64,000 nucleotides of DNA. Origin: Flavobacteriales bacterium (GTDB lineage Bacteria > Bacteroidota > Bacteroidia > Flavobacteriales > Schleiferiaceae). Every line of letters begins with the position of its first letter. The first letter of the stretch is position 1. Both the position numbers and the translations under genes were made by a program. The stretch spans positions 2,113,501-2,177,500 of the forward strand of contig CP051243.1 of NCBI GenBank assembly GCA_017795025.1, in the 5' to 3' direction. Shown here piece after piece: positions 8,838-15,237 of this stretch. A model generated the notes under the pieces. It saw nothing but the letters and a program-made list of their open reading frames with translations, was not told the DNA's origin and ran no database searches.

Positions 8838-9362
8838 TTAAACGGCCTTCTTAATTTTTAAGAGAAAAAGAAGGTAGGAAAAGGTATAATGCAATCCTAA
8901 GCTTAAAAGGTAGAGCATAAAAAGATGGCTTAAGGAGAGCGAAAAGAAAAGTCCGAAAAAAATAAGGATGCCAATAATGGAATCCGATTTGTCGATAAAC
9001 AATTGCAGGCGGGGGTACTTCTTCGATTTACCACCTGGTGGAATACCCAGTCTTCTTTTTAGGTAAGAATTCGGAAGTTCGAATAGCAGGTAAAACAGGC
9101 CCAGTCCGATACCCAGTAACCACATTTGAAAGGGCAACTGCCCAAACGGACCAAAGAGCGCGTAAAAAAGCCAACAGAAAAAGCCGCTGGCTAGCGGTAA
9201 GACAACAAAGGCCCGCCAAGTTTTATTGGGCCCAAATGCCTTGGCGGCGATGGGCTTAGCTAAGTTGGGAAACCAATTCCACTTTACCACTAACATGTGT
9301 AATACATTGGCGGCAATCATGGGCAGGACAAGTAAAAAGAGGTCGAGCTCGTAAGGAATCAT
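8838..9362 (-). CDS. CDP-archaeol synthase (CarS)-like membrane protein
   Basis: A 174-residue protein, almost entirely hydrophobic helices, with the conserved loops of the CarS/DUF46 family. FGPNKTWRAF (residues 43 to 52) corresponds to the archaeal GDGKTWRG element. ELPNSYLKRRLG (95 to 106) matches the lipid-facing loop with its KRR triplet. FIDKSDSIIG (122 to 131) is the family's D-x2-D pair. Archaeal CarS activates digeranylgeranylglyceryl phosphate with CTP. The length matches the archaeal family, but the first loop reads NKTWR rather than GKTWR. It is the first gene of a minus-strand trio with UbiA and the dikinase. Bacterial homologues are poorly characterised. Confidence 0.75.
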   Translation of the reverse strand: MIPYELDLFLLVLPMIAANVLHMLVVKWNWFPNLAKPIAAKAFGPNKTWRAFVVLPLASGFFCWLFYALFGPFGQLPFQMWLLGIGLGLFYLLFELPNSYLKRRLGIPPGGKSKKYPRLQLFIDKSDSIIGILIFFGLFFSLSLSHLFMLYLLSLGLHYTFSYLLFLLKIKKAV

Positions 9363-9409
9363 TCGGTTTAATTGGCCTCTTGGAGAAGCATTAAAGCCGA
9401 AGGTAAATA

Positions 9410-10036
9410 TTATTTATCGTGTATCCCTTTACCCTTGAGGATATGGTTTTTCCATTTTGCAATTCGATTAAGGCGGGTGGCTGACTGCTTAGCCCCTTTA
9501 AAGTGAAGGAGGTAGCCTCTTTGTCGGCCCGGACTTAAGGCCGTAAAGGCCGCTTTAAAGCCAGCATCTTCCCTAAAAGCTTGATTAAGCTCTTCGGGAA
9601 AATCCTCTGCATTATCGGACTTGGGAACTTTTAAGCCCTTGCGCTCAATTTCTAAAGCCTCCTCTATAAAGCGGAGGATATCCTCTTCATAATTCCGTAC
9701 CATTTCCGTGGAGGTGAACTTTAAGAGCTTGGCTTCACGCGAATTTGGCCCGGCGAATTCCAAGAGCTCCTTTGGGTCGGGGATTAGGACTCCTTTAAAA
9801 AAACTGAGCGAAAAGAAGTTTTTAAAAGCACTCAGAATCAAGATATTCTTAGACTGAAAAGTGTAGGTGGGCACTCCCCACTTGAGCTCTTCGGTTAATT
9901 CGGTTCCAACTAAAATAGTGCGCAAGGACTTTAGGCCCTCTGCCCATGGGTGCACCTTGCACTGTGGCGTTTGGTAAAGATCGCAGCGACCGCAACCTTC
10001 GCGAAAGTAGGTGTCAACCTTAGGATTTAAAACCAT
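9410..10036 (-). CDS. YdeI/OmdA-family protein with DUF1801-like domain
   Basis: A 208-residue cytoplasmic protein. The N-terminal 110 residues form a DUF1801-like domain (LTEELKWGVPTYTFQSKNILILSAFKNF, FFKGVLIPDP). The C-terminus has the YdeI/OmpD-associated signature (PEELNQAFREDAGFKAAFTALSPGRQRGY and a basic KGAKQSATRLNRI segment). A Cys/His cluster near the N-terminus (CGRCDLYQTPQCKVH) may bind a metal. The family is widespread in Bacteroidota and has been loosely linked to stress or bacteriocin tolerance, but no biochemical function is established. It lies 24 nt downstream of the glucosaminidase gene and 47 nt upstream of the CarS-like gene on the same strand. Confidence 0.8.
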   Translation of the reverse strand: MVLNPKVDTYFREGCGRCDLYQTPQCKVHPWAEGLKSLRTILVGTELTEELKWGVPTYTFQSKNILILSAFKNFFSLSFFKGVLIPDPKELLEFAGPNSREAKLLKFTSTEMVRNYEEDILRFIEEALEIERKGLKVPKSDNAEDFPEELNQAFREDAGFKAAFTALSPGRQRGYLLHFKGAKQSATRLNRIAKWKNHILKGKGIHDK

Positions 10037-10060
10037 GTTTTGGCCATTAATAAAACTAAG

Positions 10061-10945
10061 TTAACGCAATTCCAACCTAGTACCAGGCTTGGGCTGCTCT
10101 CCAACAGGAATATCGTTTCGCTGATAAAGCTTCTCCAGCCGAATGGCAAAACGCTGGGAAATTTGGTACATATCATCACCTACCGCAAAGGTGTAGTAGC
10201 GGTCCTCCCGTGTAGCCCGTCGCTTTTTAGGTTGGAGGTATACAATCTGACCCGCCTTAAGTTGGGCATCATAGCGCAACTCATTGTATTCGAGCAAGTC
10301 CTCGGGGCGCTTATCAAAAAACTCTGCTAGGCTTTCGAAAGTATCCCCGTCTCGGGCCACCACAAAATCAACCTTATTGGCCGACTCTTGCACTAATAAT
10401 TCATTGGGATCCGGAATGGGTTTAGGAGGATTTGTTTTGATAACCGCTCGCACATCATACTTATGTAAATCGTAGCGCTCAATTAAGTCGATCAATAAAT
10501 GGGCATATTTGGGATTGGTGGCATAACCTGCTTTTTTTAAGCCTTTCGCCCAGCCTTTATAGTCACTGGCTTTAAGGTCGAAAAGTTTTGAATAGCGGCC
10601 GCGCTCCTTTAAAAACAGGGAATGATCGCGGAAGCTGTCCTCTGCTTTATCGTACTTGCGAAAGCACTCATCATCCGCATCATCGTCGTGGTATACCTTA
10701 TCACCTTCCCAATCGAGGTGGCATTTAATTCCAAAATGATTATTAGCCTCCCGCGCCAACTTACTTTGCCCGCTACCCGATTCTAAAATTCCTTGAGCCA
10801 GGGTAATGGAAGCGGGAATCCCGTACTCCAACATCTCCGCTTGGGCCACTGCATACCAATCGGCAATGTATTGCTCGGTAACGGTTTGGGCCTTTAAAAA
10901 TGGGAAGGCAAAAAGAAAAACGAAAAGGCTAAAACTATGCTTCAT
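10061..10945 (-). CDS. Secreted GH73 glucosaminidase with two LysM domains
   Basis: A peptidoglycan hydrolase of 294 residues. A signal peptide (MKHSFSLFVFLFAFPFLKA) leads into a FlgJ-type glucosaminidase domain with the family features PASITLAQGILESGSGQSKLA (catalytic Glu in the ILESG element), NNHFGIK, and a KKAGYATNPKYA segment. Two LysM repeats follow, at roughly 185 to 240 and 245 to 294, which should bind N-acetylglucosamine chains. The ATG at 10945 is preferred over a TTG two codons upstream because it gives a standard signal sequence. It overlaps the end of the PLP-enzyme gene by 11 nt. The likely role is periplasmic cell-wall remodelling. Confidence 0.88.
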   Translation of the reverse strand: MKHSFSLFVFLFAFPFLKAQTVTEQYIADWYAVAQAEMLEYGIPASITLAQGILESGSGQSKLAREANNHFGIKCHLDWEGDKVYHDDDADDECFRKYDKAEDSFRDHSLFLKERGRYSKLFDLKASDYKGWAKGLKKAGYATNPKYAHLLIDLIERYDLHKYDVRAVIKTNPPKPIPDPNELLVQESANKVDFVVARDGDTFESLAEFFDKRPEDLLEYNELRYDAQLKAGQIVYLQPKKRRATREDRYYTFAVGDDMYQISQRFAIRLEKLYQRNDIPVGEQPKPGTRLELR

Positions 10946-11891
10946 ATCCAATCAGTTCGTGGCCCTTTGCGGCCAACTTTTGGTTCATTCCGACGATTCC
11001 TTGCAGACCGCCGCTATGCAAAATTAGAATTCGACTGCCCGGTTCAAACTTGCCTGCGTCAATATCTTTCAACAAACCAAACAACAATTTAGCGGTATAA
11101 ATGGGGTCTAACTTTAAGGAATATTTGGCATAGATATCATTCATAAAACGAATGAGTTCGGGACTCACCTTGCCAAAGCCCCCGCCGTGGTATTCGGTTC
11201 GCAATCTCAATTTACGCTTTAATAAATCGCGCGAAACGGGGGTCTTGAGGTAGCGCTGATGATATTCATGCAAGGCCTGGCCAATAGCCGTTTTTAGGAA
11301 ATCCCCTCCCTTCAGTGCTGCGTATACCCAAATTTCGGGCGCTTGAGGGTGGCTGATCAAACCCGCAGCGGTGGTTCCTGTTCCCGCCGCTACCGCCACA
11401 GCAGTGTATTCCTGCTTCAGCTCATCGATAATTTCCTTACAGCCCTTAACCGCAGGAGCTCCCTTCCCGCCCTCGGGCAAAAGGTATAATCCTGGGGTCC
11501 ACATAGAAAGGCTTTCTAAAAACTCAGGGTCTTCTTTAAGGCGATAATCCTTTCGGGAGATGGCTTCCCAATGCATGCCTTGTTGGGTACAATATTTTAA
11601 ACTAGGACTATCACCCGCTTCCTCCCCACGTACTAAGGCCATAGTGGGAATCTTGGCCATCTTCCCCAAGGCCGCCAAAGCGGTGAGATGGTTACTGTAA
11701 GCCCCACCAAAACTGAGAATCTGTTGATAATTACCGCGGTAAAAATCTTGGAGATGATACTTTAACTTCCGCCATTTATTGCCGCTAATCTCGGGGTGAA
11801 TCAGGTCGTCCCTTTTAAGCCACAAGTCACAACCTCTGTAGGCGAATAAAAACGCTTCTTGGCTGTTTTCGGTATTTATATCAATTTCCAT
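10935..11891 (-). CDS. PLP-dependent ACC deaminase / D-cysteine desulfhydrase family enzyme
   Basis: A 318-residue fold-type II PLP enzyme. The substrate and cofactor segment LWLKRDDLIHPEISGNKWRKL contains the PLP lysine (SGNKWRK). SFGGAYSNHLTALA follows, and a Gly/Thr-rich phosphate cup AAGTGTTAAGL appears near 170. This is the 1-aminocyclopropane-1-carboxylate deaminase / D-cysteine desulfhydrase family. Which amino acid it acts on cannot be decided here. It overlaps the AraC gene by one base (TAATG) and the glucosaminidase gene by 11 nt, so it probably lies in one operon with both and could be controlled by that regulator. Confidence 0.87.
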   Translation of the reverse strand: MEIDINTENSQEAFLFAYRGCDLWLKRDDLIHPEISGNKWRKLKYHLQDFYRGNYQQILSFGGAYSNHLTALAALGKMAKIPTMALVRGEEAGDSPSLKYCTQQGMHWEAISRKDYRLKEDPEFLESLSMWTPGLYLLPEGGKGAPAVKGCKEIIDELKQEYTAVAVAAGTGTTAAGLISHPQAPEIWVYAALKGGDFLKTAIGQALHEYHQRYLKTPVSRDLLKRKLRLRTEYHGGGFGKVSPELIRFMNDIYAKYSLKLDPIYTAKLLFGLLKDIDAGKFEPGSRILILHSGGLQGIVGMNQKLAAKGHELIGYEA

Positions 11892-12892
11892 TAAGCACCT
11901 ACGCTCATCACCTGCTTGGGGCTGGCGTTAAAGCGCTTTTTAAAGTTGGCGCTAAAGGTTTGACTACTGGAATAACCCACCTCCAAACACACCTCGCGTA
12001 CACTTAATTTTTGTTCGTTATTGGTGAGTAAATCATAAGCCCGTTGCAATCGCATATCGCGAAGGTAATCGCTAAAGCTTGATTGGAGCTCTTCCCGAAA
12101 ACGTCGCTGCAACCAGCGCGAGCTTACCTGAAATTCATCCGCCACCCGATTAAGACCAATGGGTTTATGCAAATTGGCGCGCATAAAGGCCAGCACTTCA
12201 AATAAGGCATTAGAACTTTTTTGCGATAGGGTCTCATCCTTTTGCAAGCTCATAGGGTTACTCAGCAAAAGCATGGTTTTATTAAGGATTTTTAGAACTA
12301 AGCTCTCGGCTAAAAAGAGATTGTGTACGTCCTGATCGAGCGGTATGATATTAAGCTTATCGAAAAAAGCCCCTAAAAATTCGTCTTCGGGGCCGATGGC
12401 AATCATAGCCTCCTTGTTTAAACGCTCGGAGATACCGGCGCTATTGGGGAATTTCTGGAGGATTCGTTGCAAGACCTGATCATTAAAAGAAATATTTAAA
12501 GTCTCGTACTGACTCTCATCCGAAATCCGCTGATAGGATAAGTCCTCGTTCTGCCGATACACCACCACCGTTGGGGCCTCCAAATGGATGCCTTTGTCGG
12601 CCTCGCCGGTATGAAAAATGAAAGAGCCCGAATACAGAAAACCCACCGTAAAAAGGGGTTCATCGAGTTTCATTTCGAGCTCCACCGAATCCTTAAGCTG
12701 GGCGCGCGTTTTCTTTATGGTATAATGTCCAATTCCCCGAACCGAACTCACGTCGATACGCCCTAAACCAGGTTCCTCAAAAAAGCCGCGATACTCGGCT
12801 AGGAATAAATCATTTGCCGAAGCGAAACGCTCCTGATGCAAGGTATTTTCTTGAAGTACCTTCGAGTACTCCGACCACTGCAGTCTCCTCAT
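11891..12892 (-). CDS. AraC-family transcriptional regulator
   Basis: A 333-residue regulator. The last 100 residues form the AraC double helix-turn-helix: ANLHKPIGLNRVADEFQVSSRWLQRRFREEL (first HTH) and VREVCLEVGYSSSQTFSANFKKRFNASPKQ (second HTH). The N-terminal 200 residues are a ligand- or dimer-type domain without a recognisable signature. A good -7 box lies on the same strand about 50 nt upstream. The gene is divergent from the DUF5522-hutU unit across 174 nt and is translationally coupled to the following PLP-enzyme gene. Control of the downstream minus-strand genes is plausible but inferred. Confidence 0.9.
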   Translation of the reverse strand: MRRLQWSEYSKVLQENTLHQERFASANDLFLAEYRGFFEEPGLGRIDVSSVRGIGHYTIKKTRAQLKDSVELEMKLDEPLFTVGFLYSGSFIFHTGEADKGIHLEAPTVVVYRQNEDLSYQRISDESQYETLNISFNDQVLQRILQKFPNSAGISERLNKEAMIAIGPEDEFLGAFFDKLNIIPLDQDVHNLFLAESLVLKILNKTMLLLSNPMSLQKDETLSQKSSNALFEVLAFMRANLHKPIGLNRVADEFQVSSRWLQRRFREELQSSFSDYLRDMRLQRAYDLLTNNEQKLSVREVCLEVGYSSSQTFSANFKKRFNASPKQVMSVGA

Positions 12893-12942
12893 TAATTGTT
12901 TCCCTTTTAGTCGCCTTCTCCCCCTGACTACCCGAGAAAGCT

Positions 12943-12950
12943 CAAAATTA
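12943..12950 (-). promoter_or_regulatory. Bacteroidota -7 box upstream of the AraC gene
   Basis: Minus-strand TAATTTTG is a perfect match to the Bacteroidota primary-sigma -7 consensus TAnnTTTG. It lies about 50 nt upstream of the AraC start codon. No clear -33 TTTG was found at the usual distance. Confidence 0.5.
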
Positions 12951-13044
12951 CATAATAGAATAATCTATGTACTCATATTCAAGAACAGATACTATCCTAA
13001 ATTATTCTCCGAAGCGGAAATAGGCTTAGCTCATAGAGAGATTG

Positions 13045-13052
13045 TAGTTTTG
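13045..13052 (+). promoter_or_regulatory. Bacteroidota -7 box upstream of the DUF5522-hutU pair
   Basis: TAGTTTTG is a perfect TAnnTTTG match, 14 nt before the ATG of the DUF5522 gene, implying a very short leader. The opposing AraC promoter box lies about 95 nt away, so the 174-nt gap is a divergent promoter region that the AraC protein could control. Confidence 0.55.
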
Positions 13053-13066
13053 CAAAAATTAATTTC

Positions 13067-13225
13067 ATGGCAAATCTCGAGAAGGGTGATTACTATTACT
13101 CCGAAGAGGGTTTTATTGTTTTTACAAAACAGTATCACCTTAAGCGAGGTTATTGCTGTCAGAGCGGCTGTAAACACTGTCCGTACGGATATAATAAAGC
13201 CACCGGAACTTTTAAACGCAAGTAA
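13067..13225 (+). CDS. DUF5522-family small Cys-rich protein
   Basis: A 52-residue protein that is easy to miss. It reads through EEGFIVFTKQYHLKRGYCC and then QSGCKHCPYGYNKATGTFKRK, the signature of the small DUF5522 family found across Bacteroidota. Four cysteines (30, 31, 35, 38) and two histidines suggest a metal site. The function is unknown. A perfect -7 box precedes it, and its stop codon overlaps the hutU start by one base (TAATG). A longer open frame over the same bases (13050-13304) lacks any recognisable protein character and is rejected in favour of this one. Confidence 0.85.
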   Translation: MANLEKGDYYYSEEGFIVFTKQYHLKRGYCCQSGCKHCPYGYNKATGTFKRK

Positions 13226-15237
13226 TGATTACAAGCTCAACAGAATTTCAAAGCGCTGTTCGTCAGGGTATTCCAAACAACTTACCCGCAGCAAAATCTC
13301 GTAATCCAGAAATTAGTCACGCCCCCAAGCGCAAAGACATATTAAGTAAAGAAGAAAAGGAGCTTGCCCTAAAAAATGCCCTTCGGTATTTTCCTAAAGC
13401 CTGGCATGCCGAATTAGCCCCGGAATTTGCGCAGGAACTAAAAGAATTTGGACGCATTTACATGTACCGCTTTATGCCGGATTACGAAATGTATGCGCGA
13501 CCAATCGATGAGTATCCGGCTAGAACTCCTCAAGCTGCCGCCATCATGCTGATGATTCAAAATAATTTGGACCCAGCGGTGGCACAACATCCGGAAGAGC
13601 TCATAACCTACGGTGGCAATGGGGCTGTATTCCAAAACTGGGCCCAGTACCTGCTCTGCATGCAGTATTTAAGTGAAATGACGGAGGAGCAAAGCTTGCA
13701 TATGTACAGCGGTCACCCCATGGGTTTATTCCCCTCCCACCCCGATGCACCGCGGGTTGTAGTAACCAATGGTATGGTGATCCCCAATTACTCCAAACCC
13801 GATGACTGGGAGCGCTTTAACGCTTTAGGCGTGAGTCAATATGGACAAATGACGGCCGGTTCGTATATGTATATCGGACCGCAAGGTATCGTGCACGGTA
13901 CCACCATCACCGTTTTAAACGCCTTGCGAAAAGTGGGAGCCAAGCCTAATAGCGGTGCCTTGTTTGTAACGGCCGGACTTGGAGGTATGAGCGGTGCGCA
14001 GCCTAAAGCTGGAAATATTGCCGGTTGCATTAGCGTTACCGCTGAGGTTAACCCTGCTGCCAGTCGTAAACGCCATGCTCAGGGCTGGGTTGATGAACTT
14101 ATTGACACTATCCCCGCATTGGTTTCGCGCGTAAAAGCCGCTAAAGCCGCGGGCGAAACGGTATCCATCGCCTATGAAGGTAATGTTGTAGAAGTTTGGG
14201 AAGCCTTTGATCAAGAAGGTATCTATGTAGACCTAGGATCCGATCAAACCTCCTTGCACAATCCTTGGGCCGGCGGCTACTACCCCGTACAATTAGGTTT
14301 TGAAGAAGCCAATGAGATGATGGCTAAAGATCCCGAGCAGTTCCACGAGCTCGTGCAAGAAAGTTTACGCCGCCATGCCACAGCGGTAAACAAGCATACC
14401 GCTAAAGGCACCTATTTCTTCGATTACGGAAATGCCTTTTTGCTGGAGGCCAGTCGGGCTGGGGCCGATGTGATGAGCAGCCACCCCAGTATTGGGCGCA
14501 CCTTTAAATACCCTAGCTACGTTCAGGATATTATGGGGCCTATGTGCTTTGATTATGGCTTTGGTCCATTCCGCTGGGTGTGTACCTCGGGAAAAGCAGA
14601 AGATTTGGAAGCGACCGATCAAATTGCTTCGGAGGTATTAACCGAGATGGCCGCGGTGGCACCCGATGAAATTCGCCAGCAAATGGAAGACAATATCCGC
14701 TGGATTAAAGCTGCTGGTGAAAACAAAATGGTGGTGGGCTCGCAAGCCCGAATTCTATACGCGGATAGCGAAGGCCGAATTAAAATCGCCCAAGCCTTTA
14801 ATGAAGCTATTGCCGCTGGAAAAATCGGACCGGTTGTATTAGGCCGGGATCACCACGATGTTAGTGGCACCGACTCCCCTTATCGGGAGACCTCCAATAT
14901 TTATGATGGTTCGCAGTTTACCGCCGATATGGCCATTCAAAATGTGATTGGCGACAGTTTCCGCGGAGCCACTTGGGTGAGTATCCATAATGGCGGTGGC
15001 GTTGGCTGGGGAGAAGTGATAAACGGTGGCTTTGGAATGCTCCTCGACGGAAGTGAGGCCGCTAATCGTCGCTTGGAAAATATGCTTCTTTATGATGTAA
15101 ATAATGGGATTGCCCGTCGCAGTTGGGCCCGCAATGAAGGAGCCGTATTTGCCATAAAACGAGAAATGGAGCGCACTCCAGGCTTAAAAATCACGATTCC
15201 TGAGGAAAGCGATATCGACCTTTCTAATTTGGTTTAG
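13225..15237 (+). CDS. hutU: Urocanate hydratase
   Basis: Urocanase, step two of histidine degradation, converts urocanate to 4-imidazolone-5-propionate using tightly bound NAD+. The 670-residue protein has strongly conserved family blocks: the long N-terminal ITYGGNGAVFQNWAQYLL block, the Rossmann-like FVTAGLGGMSGAQPKAG loop that holds NAD, YVQDIMGPMCFDYGFGPFRWVC, and GRDHHDVSGTDSPYRET near the C-terminus. At about 670 residues it is the longer form of the enzyme. The start overlaps the DUF5522 stop by one base. No hutH, hutI or hutG lies beside it. It ends convergently with the haloperoxidase gene with a 4-nt overlap. Confidence 0.95.
   Translation: MITSSTEFQSAVRQGIPNNLPAAKSRNPEISHAPKRKDILSKEEKELALKNALRYFPKAWHAELAPEFAQELKEFGRIYMYRFMPDYEMYARPIDEYPARTPQAAAIMLMIQNNLDPAVAQHPEELITYGGNGAVFQNWAQYLLCMQYLSEMTEEQSLHMYSGHPMGLFPSHPDAPRVVVTNGMVIPNYSKPDDWERFNALGVSQYGQMTAGSYMYIGPQGIVHGTTITVLNALRKVGAKPNSGALFVTAGLGGMSGAQPKAGNIAGCISVTAEVNPAASRKRHAQGWVDELIDTIPALVSRVKAAKAAGETVSIAYEGNVVEVWEAFDQEGIYVDLGSDQTSLHNPWAGGYYPVQLGFEEANEMMAKDPEQFHELVQESLRRHATAVNKHTAKGTYFFDYGNAFLLEASRAGADVMSSHPSIGRTFKYPSYVQDIMGPMCFDYGFGPFRWVCTSGKAEDLEATDQIASEVLTEMAAVAPDEIRQQMEDNIRWIKAAGENKMVVGSQARILYADSEGRIKIAQAFNEAIAAGKIGPVVLGRDHHDVSGTDSPYRETSNIYDGSQFTADMAIQNVIGDSFRGATWVSIHNGGGVGWGEVINGGFGMLLDGSEAANRRLENMLLYDVNNGIARRSWARNEGAVFAIKREMERTPGLKITIPEESDIDLSNLV

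Noticed and set aside
13050-13304. An 84-codon open frame on the plus strand overlapping the start of hutU
   Set aside because: The same bases hold the DUF5522 protein in another frame, with a recognisable family pattern and a start just after a promoter box. The 84-codon frame runs through hutU out of phase.
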